Origin: CAYMUN01 sp964393835
GTDB taxonomy: Bacteria; Patescibacteriota; Saccharimonadia; Saccharimonadales; UBA4665
Direction: 5' to 3'
Length of the DNA stretch: 33,751 nucleotides
Assembly: GCA_964393835.1 (NCBI GenBank)
Contig: CAYMUN010000011.1
Location: forward strand, 1 to 33,751
Below, piece by piece: positions 7,842 through 15,359 of this stretch. How positions within the stretch are numbered: position 1 is the first letter of the stretch; each line of letters opens with the position of its first letter. Made by a program: the position numbers and the translations under genes. The notes below the pieces were generated by a model that was not told the DNA's origin, ran no database searches, and worked only from the letters and a program-made list of their open reading frames with translations.

Positions 7842-10800
7842 CTATTCGGTAGAGGCTGCTGGCTTATCAGTTTCCGGCTGTTCAGTGATCTGAAACGTAC
7901 CATCTCGATCAATAAATATCGTATCGCCCTCGCCGTGCTCAAGCTTAAAGGTATCCTCGGTCTTGGGTGGAAATTTTTTAGCCGGCTCCTGGGGCGCCGC
8001 GAATTGCTGGCGTAGCTCGGCGGCAATCTTATCAACTTCACTTTGCTCCAACTCGTCACTGGAGATATTTTTGGTTTCGCTGGGTGTTAATTGCGGATCA
8101 GGCGAGACGACAGCCGGCGCAGGAGCTGGTTCTACAGTCCCTGGGGCTTGCATTAGCAGCGTCCGATGATTGGTATCAATCATCGGTGCCGCAGGTGCAG
8201 GCGCAGGAGCCACAGCCGGCGCAGGAGCTGGCGCAACCATCGGTGGTGACAGCGACGCGGGAGTGGCGGCCCCAGGCACAGCCTTACGTTTATTGAGCCA
8301 GTCATCCAAAAAGGACGAGCCGGCGGCTGGGACAGCTGGAGGAGCGGTCACAGGATTAGACGGGCTAGCAGCCACTGGCGTGCCGACCGACAAGCTATTC
8401 GGAGACACACCAGCTCCCACCACCATGCGACTATTAAATTCGCGTTCGACTTCAGCCTTAGGCCGGCCGTATTTAGCTGAGGAGAGTTGCTTAAGAGCTT
8501 CAAACAGTCGCTGGTTGGGCGTGCCGAGCGGTGGCAACGTGGCCATACTAAACGGCTGCGTCGGCACGCCGCCAATCAGGGTGCGGACAATCGAGTTATA
8601 GTTTGGCACCCGCAGCAGGTCATCACTGTCAAAGGTCGGCTGGAAGTACTTGCCAATGGACTCGACGTCATTTTGGCCGATGCGAAATGACACGATGGTG
8701 CCCATGTTACCAAAGACGGCGTCACGGATTTCCTGGGTCAGTTGGGTGGTAAACTGGTTGGCCACGATCAGATTGAGGTGGTACTTTCGGGCTTCGGACA
8801 TGATGGTGGCGAAACTGTCAGTCGAGAAATTTTGGAACTCATCGACATACAGGCTAAAGTCGACGCGCTGGTTTTCCGGAATCGTGGCCCGGCTCATAGC
8901 GGCGGCCTGAAACTTCATCACAAACACGATACCGAGCAACTTGGCATTGAGTTCACCCAGCCGGCCCTTACTTAAATTCACCAGCAGGATTTTTTTATTG
9001 TCCATGATATCGCGCATGTCAAAAGCGCTTTTGGTCTGCCCAATTATGTTCCTCATCATTTCATTACTCAGGAACGCGCCAAATTTACTCACGAACCAGG
9101 CAGTCACCTCGCCTGACTCGTTAGAGCGTTGACTGGCTGGGTACTCCTTTTGCCAGTACTCGAGTACCGTTTGATCTTTTACGTGCTGTAATTTTTGCTT
9201 CAGAAAAGCCGGATCGCGGAATAATTTGGGAATATCGACAAAAGTCCCCCCGTTAGGATCAGCCATAACCGCCAACGCAGCATTTCTGAATATATGTTCG
9301 TAACGTGGGCCCATAATCCCCTGATGTTGTGGATCATACAATTTTTGCAGCATATTAAGCGTCTCCTGCACCAGGAAATCTTTCTGCTCCGGCAGATTAT
9401 ACTCGAACAAATTGAGGCCCATCGGATACTCCATTTCGGCTGGCGAGAAATATATGACATCCTCAGTGCGCTCTTTGGGCACCATGGCTAGCAACTTTTC
9501 AGCCGTGTCACCATGCGGGTCTACAAAGGCAAAACCATTGCCGCTGAGCATGTCCTGCAATGCGACGTTTTCCAAAAAGGTTGATTTACCGGTACCGGTC
9601 TGCCCGACGACGTACATGTGCCGCTGACGATCTCCGACGCTGAGACGAATCGCCTTTTTAGCCCCCCGAAACAGGTTGTAACCCAGCAGCATACCCTCTT
9701 CCGGCATATTACGGGGCCCGTCAACCTGCTTGGATTCCTGACGAGCCAGCTGAGAGGTCGGGATGCCTCGCTCGTCCGGGAAATGAAATAGTGTCGCCAG
9801 CTCCACGGAATTAAGGATATTCTTGTTATGCCCCTGTGGGAAAAAGCGCATGATATATGAAGTAATCAGACCGTCGATATCCTTGGCCGGAGTATACTTA
9901 AAACCATTTTTACCAGGGGCGTCGTACAGAGAAAAACTGGAAATGACGTTGCGCAAGATCGCGTCGGCCCGCTGGCTGATGTTTGAAGAAACAACTACCC
10001 TAATTGCCACCTCAAAACCCGGATGTCGAGTTTTTTCGTCAATCGCGTCCAGGGTCGACTGCTCCAGGTTAGATAACTCCGGTTTTTTGGACTCACCGTC
10101 TTTGCCGCCCTCCGGCGGTTTTAAAAAGGCCGAGCCCAGGTCTTTGATCATATCCATCGGACTGGTACCGCTGTCGCCTTTGCGCTTGCGGCTGGCTAGA
10201 CTGGTGGCTGTCTTGCGCCAAGCCGGGTTAGCCGGGCGCAGCAGGATCTGGATACCGGCGCCATCTTCTTTACCCAGGGTCGACATGGCATTCAGCAGAG
10301 CCTGCATGGCGTCGCGCTTGAGATCCTGAAAAGTCGCGATCGGATAGGCAAAGGGCTCTTTAAGGCTTAATTCCCCGCCCAGGGTGCCACTGACCTTACC
10401 GACCGGACTAAAGATGTTATGCTCGGCGACTTCTTCCAGCCGGGCCGAAGGATAGGCGCTGACAATAGCCTGTTTGACGACCTCGAGGAGCGAAATCGGC
10501 ACCGCCGCGTAAAAGTAAATAAAGCCCTGACTGCCGACAATTTCAAACGCGAAATGCCGCTGACCGTAAAAATTGCTCTTAAAGTCCTTTTTCAAGGTAC
10601 CGGCGATGATATTGTAGATGATCTGGGCTTTACTGATGGTTTCGTCGGTGACATCCCGCACATCTCGGCTACCGAGCTCGGTATCATCGCTCGGCGGCGG
10701 TAAATGAATCAGTAGCGGGACGATTTTGAGACCGCGCTCATAGTTTTTTTGCTCACGAAAGGTCTTACGAGCCTGCAAAAAGATAATCGGCCCGGCAATC

Positions 10801-10847
10801 AAGGCCATTATAAAGATAGTGATAAAAACAAAGAGAAGCGCTGTCAT
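7842..10847 (-). CDS. VirD4/TraG-like type IV secretion ATPase
   Basis: A 1001-residue membrane-anchored ATPase. Residues 4-26 are one transmembrane segment. The middle carries a Walker A GQTGTGKST near residue 414, then FVDPHGDTAE, and a Walker B LYVDEFQNF near residue 668, followed by ANQFTTQL. This is the order found in TraG/VirD4 coupling proteins and relatives that pump DNA or protein through type IV machines. The last 200 residues are a disordered Pro/Ala-rich tail followed by a short acidic end. The first 380 residues have no clear family. The 137-residue gene sits 7 bp upstream and is almost surely in the same operon. No VirB4 or VirB6 gene is in the window. The substrate, DNA or protein, cannot be told from sequence. 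Confidence 0.88.
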   Translation of the reverse strand: MTALLFVFITIFIMALIAGPIIFLQARKTFREQKNYERGLKIVPLLIHLPPPSDDTELGSRDVRDVTDETISKAQIIYNIIAGTLKKDFKSNFYGQRHFAFEIVGSQGFIYFYAAVPISLLEVVKQAIVSAYPSARLEEVAEHNIFSPVGKVSGTLGGELSLKEPFAYPIATFQDLKRDAMQALLNAMSTLGKEDGAGIQILLRPANPAWRKTATSLASRKRKGDSGTSPMDMIKDLGSAFLKPPEGGKDGESKKPELSNLEQSTLDAIDEKTRHPGFEVAIRVVVSSNISQRADAILRNVISSFSLYDAPGKNGFKYTPAKDIDGLITSYIMRFFPQGHNKNILNSVELATLFHFPDERGIPTSQLARQESKQVDGPRNMPEEGMLLGYNLFRGAKKAIRLSVGDRQRHMYVVGQTGTGKSTFLENVALQDMLSGNGFAFVDPHGDTAEKLLAMVPKERTEDVIYFSPAEMEYPMGLNLFEYNLPEQKDFLVQETLNMLQKLYDPQHQGIMGPRYEHIFRNAALAVMADPNGGTFVDIPKLFRDPAFLKQKLQHVKDQTVLEYWQKEYPASQRSNESGEVTAWFVSKFGAFLSNEMMRNIIGQTKSAFDMRDIMDNKKILLVNLSKGRLGELNAKLLGIVFVMKFQAAAMSRATIPENQRVDFSLYVDEFQNFSTDSFATIMSEARKYHLNLIVANQFTTQLTQEIRDAVFGNMGTIVSFRIGQNDVESIGKYFQPTFDSDDLLRVPNYNSIVRTLIGGVPTQPFSMATLPPLGTPNQRLFEALKQLSSAKYGRPKAEVEREFNSRMVVGAGVSPNSLSVGTPVAASPSNPVTAPPAVPAAGSSFLDDWLNKRKAVPGAATPASLSPPMVAPAPAPAVAPAPAPAAPMIDTNHRTLLMQAPGTVEPAPAPAVVSPDPQLTPSETKNISSDELEQSEVDKIAAELRQQFAAPQEPAKKFPPKTEDTFKLEHGEGDTIFIDRDGTFQITEQPETDKPAASTE

Positions 10848-10854
10848 GCCCTGG

Positions 10855-11268
10855 CTACTTACTCAATTTTATATGCTTGTCGTAATGCTTTTTCATGTAA
10901 TCCGCCCGAAATACCGTTAGCTCCTCTGATTGTTTAAAGGGATCCTCCCTGTTAAGAGCGACGATTTGTTTGGCTTTATTCACCCATTCTTTTTCAATCA
11001 GATCATTATCATCCAGAGCACTGGCCGCCGTCTGGCCGGATACGGCCGCAACCTGGGAGCTGGACGTCGCAGCCGTCGGTGGCAATGGCAGCGTAATAGC
11101 TGGAACCGCCACTTGAGCGGGTGGTGGTTGAGGCGTCGTAGCCCGCTCAGGAGCCGCGGGAGCCTGTTCGGGCGCAGTAAGGCTGTGTTCGGCTGGATTC
11201 GCTTCCGTCAACGGCTGCTCCATAATGGGCGGCGGCAACTGCATGCCCTCATTTGAAGTAGGATTCAT
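10855..11268 (-). CDS. Small Pro/Ala-rich protein, partner of the VirD4-like ATPase
   Basis: A 137-residue protein. Residues 1-85 are low complexity, dominated by Pro, Ala, Gln and Thr, with no signal peptide. Residues 86-137 are charged and helical (LIEKEWVNKAKQIV, then FRADYMKKHYDKHIK). I do not know a named family, but the C-terminal pattern looks like a conserved short protein of this bacterial group. Its stop lies 7 bp before the ATPase start. The ATG has no SD; a TATAAT at 11281-11276 lies only 7 nt upstream, implying a leaderless transcript. Confidence 0.75.
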   Translation of the reverse strand: MNPTSNEGMQLPPPIMEQPLTEANPAEHSLTAPEQAPAAPERATTPQPPPAQVAVPAITLPLPPTAATSSSQVAAVSGQTAASALDDNDLIEKEWVNKAKQIVALNREDPFKQSEELTVFRADYMKKHYDKHIKLSK

Positions 11269-11275
11269 GCTAGCT

Positions 11276-11281
11276 ATTATA
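11276..11281 (-). promoter_or_regulatory. -10 element for the two-gene ATPase operon
   Basis: A perfect TATAAT read on the minus strand ends 7 nt before the ATG at 11268, with no SD between. The -35 region is weak (TATTAT at 17 bp). The distance implies transcription starting at or within a base or two of the start codon. Confidence 0.6.
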
Positions 11282-11319
11282 CAGCTTGGGCACTCCTGAT
11301 AATAGCCATAAGCCGAAAC

Positions 11320-11709
11320 TTAGGATTGTTTGGCTTGGAGGTTTTGGCGCAAGCTTTTAGCAGATGACAGATAGAGATAGAAGAGCACCGTTAACATCGA
11401 TATGACCACTATATCCCGAGAGTTTAATTGCCCGATCGATTGTAAGGCTGTCAAGCTACCGGTTACTATGGTTAGCGTCCTGAGCAAACGCCGCTTATGC
11501 CAAATGGGAACACCGTAAAGACTAAAAATAGCCAGCATACCTCGACACAGATAGTAGCTGGTGGCAGTTAACAGTAAGAAACCGATCATCAAGACCAATG
11601 ACGGAACAGTCCGGGGATCAGTCATCCCAAAAACTATTCCATCAGCCAGTAGCAGCCCGGCTAAGGGCCCGGTGTGCGCAGACTTTAAATGAGTGAGGAT
11701 TTTTTGCAT
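11320..11709 (-). CDS. Small integral membrane protein, unknown function
   Basis: A 129-residue protein with about four hydrophobic segments (roughly 14-28, 35-55, 72-90 and 98-113) and a basic end (KSLRQNLQAKQS). The N-terminal part TGPLAGLLLADGIVFGMTDP, then VPSLVLMIGF, looks conserved rather than random, but I do not recognise the family. It is transcribed in the same direction as the ATPase operon, whose first gene begins 51 bp further along, separated by that operon's own -10. No SD is evident before the ATG. Confidence 0.7.
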   Translation of the reverse strand: MQKILTHLKSAHTGPLAGLLLADGIVFGMTDPRTVPSLVLMIGFLLLTATSYYLCRGMLAIFSLYGVPIWHKRRLLRTLTIVTGSLTALQSIGQLNSRDIVVISMLTVLFYLYLSSAKSLRQNLQAKQS

Positions 11710-11979
11710 GGTGATAATGGTGCTGGGGCGATAAATCCGCTTATATAAATTAGACTATTGAAGCGCTTACCGCCCACAGCTGACTGACCGCTCTATCGGC
11801 TTTTAGGGCCAAACAGAGCGTTATAAGAGTTTTGTAAGTCCGCCCCCGCGAGGGCTTCATTCTAAATTGTTTTTGAACGTTTTTGTTTTGGTGACTTACC
11901 CCCCTAATGTAGCACGGATGCCCTCAAATGTCAATCCTCTTATGGTTTTTAGCGGCCCGCTGGTCAGCTTACAAAAAAG

Positions 11980-11988
11980 TTATACACA
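11980..11988 (+). promoter_or_regulatory. Single perfect DnaA-box sequence
   Basis: TTATACACA matches the DnaA consensus TTATNCACA exactly. It lies in the AT-rich intergenic region between divergent genes, upstream of the candidate RNA promoter. I see no cluster of boxes, so this is not a supported origin; it might be a regulatory DnaA site or chance. The remainder of 11710-12017 shows no gene that I can support. Confidence 0.4.
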
Positions 11989-12017
11989 GCTTTGTGACGA
12001 GCGTAAGCATAATGTTA

Positions 12018-12046
12018 TTGACGGCTATTTATCTATTCTATAAGAT
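12018..12046 (+). promoter_or_regulatory. Promoter of candidate comM-leader/sRNA
   Basis: TTGACG (12018-12023), 17-bp spacer, TAAGAT (12041-12046). An alternative -10, TATAAG, sits at 12039-12044 with a 15-bp spacer. The predicted start, about 12053, is exactly the first base of the first hairpin of the candidate RNA. Confidence 0.65.
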
Positions 12047-12052
12047 ACGTAT

Positions 12053-12222
12053 AGCACTTGAACAAATTAAGTGCTCAAAAATAAAAACGCTCGATTGGAA
12101 CAACGATTTCTCGCAAGTCGTTGTTCCACCCAGAATAAACAACCCAAAACAACCAACAGCCAAACAAAAACCTTAAATAATTCTTAAAACACCTTGTCTC
12201 TCCTAGGACAAGGTGTTTTAAT
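12053..12222 (+). ncRNA. Candidate structured sRNA or comM leader RNA
   Basis: Three perfect hairpins lie in a row between a promoter and the comM start. Hairpin 1 is AGCACTT/AAGTGCT (12053-12059 with 12069-12075). Hairpin 2 is an 11-bp stem TGGAACAACGA/TCGTTGTTCCA (12096-12106 with 12118-12128). Then comes a 57-nt linker with almost no G. Hairpin 3 is a 13-bp terminator stem (12186-12219) followed by TTTAATTT-like sequence. The RNA would be about 170 nt. It could be a free sRNA, or a leader in which termination controls read-through into comM 12 nt later. I know of no RNA family with this layout. The overlapping 82-codon open frame at 11928-12176 is not supported as a gene. Confidence 0.6.
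12186..12219 (+). terminator. Bidirectional intrinsic terminator hairpin before comM
   Basis: A perfect 13-bp inverted repeat, AAAACACCTTGTC with its complement, and an 8-nt loop. It has A's before and T's after, so it could act on either strand. It ends 11 nt before the comM ATG. The left arm also contains TTGTCT (12194-12199), placed 17 bp from TTTAAT (12217-12222), which in turn is 8 nt from the comM ATG; the same palindrome could therefore be an operator over a leaderless comM promoter. Confidence 0.75.
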
Positions 12223-12230
12223 TTGCCCCT

Positions 12231-13790
12231 ATGGCAGCTCAAGTCCAAAGTATCATTCTATCCGGCTCCAGCGGCATGCTGGTGGATATCGAATGCCACT
12301 TATCTAACAACTTGCCGACGATCGTGATCGTCGGTTCGGCAAACCGAGCTGTCGGCGAATCCAAGGAGCGGATCAGGGGCGCTTTTGCCACTAGCCATAT
12401 AATGCTACCTCGCAAACGGATCACCATAAACCTCGCTCCGGCCGATATCCCCAAGGGTGACAGTGGCTTTGACCTGGCCATAGCCGTAGCGATACTGCTG
12501 GCTGGCGGTCAAGTTCCCGGGGGTTTTAAAAAAACGGCCTTTATCGGTGAGCTGGGGCTGGACGGTAGTACCCGGGCGGTTCGGGGTATCATCGGTAAAC
12601 TGCTATCCGGCCGCTCCCACGGCATCACTACCTTTTATATTCCCCTGGCTAACCTGGAGCAGGCTCGATTAGTGCCCAATGTGACACTAGTGCCAGTTGC
12701 CACCCTGTTTCAGTTATACAACTACCTGGCTGGCAATCAGGTCATTCAGCCAATTCGCACTGGAGCCGGTCGCTACAATCCCTCAGCTACTAATCCCTCT
12801 AAGCTAAGTACTGTCAGGCTCAGCGAAGTAGTCGGCCAACCCTTTGCCAAACGAGCCCTGGAGATCGCGGCCGCGGGTGGCCACAATTTGTTGCTAAGCG
12901 GCCCGCCTGGTACTGGCAAAAGCATGTTGGCCAAAGCCCTGCCGGATCTGTTGCCACCCCTCAATCATGAGGAGATCCTAGAGGTTACGCAGCTGCACAG
13001 CCTGGCTAGCCACAACTATGATCAAATTATCACTGAGCGTCCGCTTCGGGCTCCCCATCACACGGCCAGTCACGCCGCTATGATTGGTGGTGGCAGCCAG
13101 TTACGACCCGGCGAGATTAGTCTTTCCCATCGAGGCGTACTATTTTTAGATGAATTACCAGAATTTAACCCTGCGACGATTGAAGCTCTCCGTCAACCCC
13201 TAGAAGACCGTACCATCAGCCTTGCCCGCATCAACGAAACCGCTGATTATCCAGCCAGTTTCATTCTGCTGGCCACGTCTAACCCCTGCCCATGCGGTTA
13301 CCACGGCAGCATGCAGACCTGTTCGTGCAAAGAGTTCCAAGTCCAGCAATATCAAAGTCGCCTGTCTGGCCCGATCCTCGATCGAATTGATCTCTACTGC
13401 CATGTAGCTGAGGTGGAGCACGAAAAGCTCTTAATCCAAGCGCCCGATCCACTAGCTGACGCCCTGCCTAGACAACGGGTTAGAGCCAGCCGCCGCCTCC
13501 AGGCCCAGCGCTTTAACAACGCCACCAAATTAAATGCCGACATGACCAACTCCGAGATCAAGACCCTAGCTCGCTTACGGCCATCTGCTCTCCGCATGCT
13601 CAACGATGCCGCCCAAGGCCTCAAACTCTCAGCCCGCGTCTACATGCGCACCATTAAAGTAGCCCGTACCATTGCCGATCTTGAGAATTCCCCTGTTATC
13701 CAGCCTCAACACCTCTCCGAAGCCCTCACTTACCGCTATCGCCGCTCCCTCAAATACCTGCCAAACCCCCAACTAAACGTCCAATCATGA
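12231..13790 (+). CDS. comM: ComM/YifB-family Mg-chelatase-like AAA+ ATPase
   Basis: A 519-residue full-length member of the ComM/YifB family. The N-terminal Lon-protease-like domain has IVIVGSANRAVGESKERIRG and RITINLAPADIPK. The AAA+ domain has Walker A GPPGTGKS near residue 224, Walker B FLDELPEF near 305, and the family's cysteine motif CPCGYHGSMQTCSC near 351. In naturally transformable bacteria ComM is a hexameric helicase that extends the branch between incoming single-stranded DNA and the chromosome. The start is fixed by the family N-terminus. There is no SD; a terminator-like hairpin lies immediately upstream. Confidence 0.95.
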   Translation: MAAQVQSIILSGSSGMLVDIECHLSNNLPTIVIVGSANRAVGESKERIRGAFATSHIMLPRKRITINLAPADIPKGDSGFDLAIAVAILLAGGQVPGGFKKTAFIGELGLDGSTRAVRGIIGKLLSGRSHGITTFYIPLANLEQARLVPNVTLVPVATLFQLYNYLAGNQVIQPIRTGAGRYNPSATNPSKLSTVRLSEVVGQPFAKRALEIAAAGGHNLLLSGPPGTGKSMLAKALPDLLPPLNHEEILEVTQLHSLASHNYDQIITERPLRAPHHTASHAAMIGGGSQLRPGEISLSHRGVLFLDELPEFNPATIEALRQPLEDRTISLARINETADYPASFILLATSNPCPCGYHGSMQTCSCKEFQVQQYQSRLSGPILDRIDLYCHVAEVEHEKLLIQAPDPLADALPRQRVRASRRLQAQRFNNATKLNADMTNSEIKTLARLRPSALRMLNDAAQGLKLSARVYMRTIKVARTIADLENSPVIQPQHLSEALTYRYRRSLKYLPNPQLNVQS

Positions 13791-13820
13791 CACCCTCATT
13801 TTGGAGATCGTACCCCTTTG

Positions 13821-13911
13821 GAGAGGACGTCCAGCCGATAGCTACCCATTACCCAGCCATTAGATACCCATCCGCCACCCAATGGGTATCTAATCACCAG
13901 ACGTCGCCCAA
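13821..13911. repeat. Intergenic palindromic mosaic repeat, copy 1
   Basis: It contains a perfect 13-bp inverted repeat ATTAGATACCCAT/ATGGGTATCTAAT (13859-13871 with 13882-13894), bracketed by GGACGTCC (13825-13832) and GACGTC (13900-13905). The GGGTA motif recurs several times. A 22-bp piece (13869-13890, read on the minus strand) matches 20434-20455 at 20 of 22 bases. The element fills the space between comM and the RHH gene. Confidence 0.6.
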
Positions 13912-13922
13912 AAAGAGAGCTC

Positions 13923-14180
13923 ATGTATAACCAAACGACTGGCAGTCAAAAGATCACGCTTTACTTATCAGCCGAGTTATTAAAAAGGCTGGCTGTGTCG
14001 ACCACGGTTAATTACTGTACGCGAAGTGATTATATTCGAGCGGCTATCGTCCAGCGGCTCAACCAAGAGAACCAACAGCAGGCCAACGAAAAGCCATCGG
14101 CCCCGGAGACGGTAGAGGTAATTCAGCAAACTGAGGCGGAGTTCCTTAAAGCACTCGAGGAGCGGTATGGCCACAGCTAG
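13923..14180 (+). CDS. Ribbon-helix-helix transcriptional regulator
   Basis: An 85-residue protein. Residues 9-45 (KITLYLSAELLKRLAV, then TRSDYIRAAIVQRLNQ) have the beta strand and two helices of an RHH DNA-binding domain of the CopG/MetJ type, which binds operators as a dimer. The C-terminal half is Gln/Glu-rich and likely helical (VEVIQQTEAEFLKALEERYGHS). No toxin gene follows; the next gene is infC. It may be a solitary regulator or the remnant of a toxin-antitoxin module. The ATG at 13923 is preceded by GAGAG, a modest SD. Confidence 0.75.
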   Translation: MYNQTTGSQKITLYLSAELLKRLAVSTTVNYCTRSDYIRAAIVQRLNQENQQQANEKPSAPETVEVIQQTEAEFLKALEERYGHS

Positions 14181-14199
14181 GCGGTTTTTGGTGAGCTGG

Positions 14200-14228
14200 T
14201 TGACCTCTGGAGGGTCATCTGTTAGAAT
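14200..14228 (+). promoter_or_regulatory. Promoter of infC-rpmI-rplT
   Basis: TTGACC (14200-14205), 17-bp spacer, TAGAAT (14223-14228). The RNA would start near 14235, leaving a 32-nt leader with a small GTTG/CAAC hairpin (14237-14248) followed by AAGGAG at 14253-14258. Confidence 0.8.
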
Positions 14229-14266
14229 GCTTGTACGTTGAAATCAACAGTTAAGGAGACGAACCT

Positions 14267-14815
14267 ATCGCCAAATACACCCGCCTGAATGAGCAAATTC
14301 GGGCACCCCAGATGCGTGTAATCGATGAAGATGGCAAGCAGCTCGGTGTTTTAACCAAGCAAGAGGCCCTGCAGCTCGCCCAGGAACGTGATTTGGATTT
14401 GGTAGAGATTTCTCCTGACGCCGACCCGCCAGTCTGCAAAATCGTCGACTGGGGCAAATTCAACTATCAGCGCACCAAGCAGCTGCAAAAAAACCGCAAG
14501 ACTGCCAAGACGCTCGAGATGAAGCAAATGCGCTTCGGCCTCAAGATTGGCGCTCACGATTTGGCCATCAAAATGGGTAAAGTCACCAAATTTCTGGAGG
14601 CGGGGCACAAGGTCAAGGTGACGCTGTTTTATCGCGGTCGCGAGCAGGCCCACAAAGAAATCGGTTTCAAGATCGCCGCCAAGGTAATCGAAGACTTCGG
14701 TGATACAATAATAGTCGACCAACAGCCACAACTGGCTGGCAAACAATTAAGCTTCGTCATCCGGCACAGCGGCAAGAAAAAGGAGAACCCCGATGCCCAA
14801 ACTGAAAACTCATAG
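14267..14815 (+). CDS. infC: Translation initiation factor IF-3, AUC start codon
   Basis: IF-3, 182 residues, binds the 30S subunit and rejects non-canonical start codons and elongator tRNAs. The family N-terminus (AKYTRLNEQIRAPQMRVID) is encoded in frame from 14267, where the codon is ATC, with AAGGAG 8 nt upstream. A TAA stop in the same frame at 14252-14254 excludes any start further upstream, and the first ATG, at 14312, would remove 15 conserved residues. Hence AUC is the start codon. Rare AUU/AUC/AUA starts on infC are known in other bacteria and give IF-3 control of its own synthesis. It is first in the infC-rpmI-rplT operon and overlaps rpmI by 23 nt. Confidence 0.95.
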   Translation: MAKYTRLNEQIRAPQMRVIDEDGKQLGVLTKQEALQLAQERDLDLVEISPDADPPVCKIVDWGKFNYQRTKQLQKNRKTAKTLEMKQMRFGLKIGAHDLAIKMGKVTKFLEAGHKVKVTLFYRGREQAHKEIGFKIAAKVIEDFGDTIIVDQQPQLAGKQLSFVIRHSGKKKENPDAQTENS

Positions 14816-14987
14816 CGGTACCAAAGATCGCGTTAAGGTCAGCAAAAACGGCAAAGTCCGTGTCGGCCACGCCAATATGAACCACTTCCTCGGCAAAAAG
14901 AGTGGCAGCCGCAAACGTTCGCTCAGTGGTCTCACTACCCGCACCGGCAAAATGGCCACCAATATCAAGAAGAATCTAGGAGTCTAA
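14793..14987 (+). CDS. rpmI: 50S ribosomal protein L35
   Basis: bL35, 64 residues, very basic, with the family start MPKLKTHSGTKDRVKV and GKVRVGHANMNHFLGKKS. The ATG lies inside the end of infC with AAGGAG about 8 nt upstream, so its translation is coupled to IF-3. It stands in the usual order infC-rpmI-rplT. Confidence 0.97.
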   Translation: MPKLKTHSGTKDRVKVSKNGKVRVGHANMNHFLGKKSGSRKRSLSGLTTRTGKMATNIKKNLGV

Positions 14988-14991
14988 GAGC

Positions 14992-15336
14992 ATGAGAGTT
15001 AAACGCGGCGTCGCCAGTCACGCCAAACATAAGAAAATCCGCAAAGCCACCAAGGGTTTTAGTCACCCCAACCGCGTTAGCGTCAAGCGTGGCCGTCAGG
15101 CTGTCACCAAATCACTACAGTTCGCTACTCGCGACCGCAAAAATCGCAAACGGACATTCCGCCAGTTATGGAACGCCCGCATCAACGCCGCTGCCCGCAT
15201 CAACGGCACGACTTACAGCAAGCTGATCGCCGGTCTTAAAAAGGCCAACGTCACTCTGGATCGCAAAGTCCTGGCCGAGCTAGCCGTCAACGAGCCCAAA
15301 GCCTTTACCGCTGTCGTCAAAGCCGCCAAAAAATAG
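14992..15336 (+). CDS. rplT: 50S ribosomal protein L20
   Basis: bL20, 114 residues, with MRVKRGVASHAKHKKIRKATKGF and the conserved RDRKNRKRTFRQLWNARINAAAR region. It is an early 23S rRNA assembly protein, and in other bacteria it represses its own operon by binding the mRNA. Its ATG follows the rpmI stop by 4 nt; the SD is weak (AAGAG), consistent with coupling. I see no clear terminator downstream. Confidence 0.97.
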   Translation: MRVKRGVASHAKHKKIRKATKGFSHPNRVSVKRGRQAVTKSLQFATRDRKNRKRTFRQLWNARINAAARINGTTYSKLIAGLKKANVTLDRKVLAELAVNEPKAFTAVVKAAKK

Positions 15337-15359
15337 CCGCTTTGCACAACCTATAACGG

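Noticed and set aside
11928..12176. An 82-codon open frame in the comM upstream region.
   Set aside because: It has no SD, spans the candidate RNA promoter and two perfect hairpins, and its C-terminal residues come from the G-poor linker. It reads as low-complexity Gln/Pro/Lys, so I treat the region as non-coding.
11710..12230. A possible replication origin, given a perfect DnaA box, AT-rich DNA, divergent genes and nearby gyrBA.
   Set aside because: Only one perfect DnaA box is visible, and neither dnaA nor dnaN is present. The hairpins fit an RNA unit better.
13923..14180. The RHH protein as the antitoxin of a toxin-antitoxin pair.
   Set aside because: No toxin gene follows or precedes it; the neighbours are comM and infC. 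I report it only as a solitary RHH regulator.
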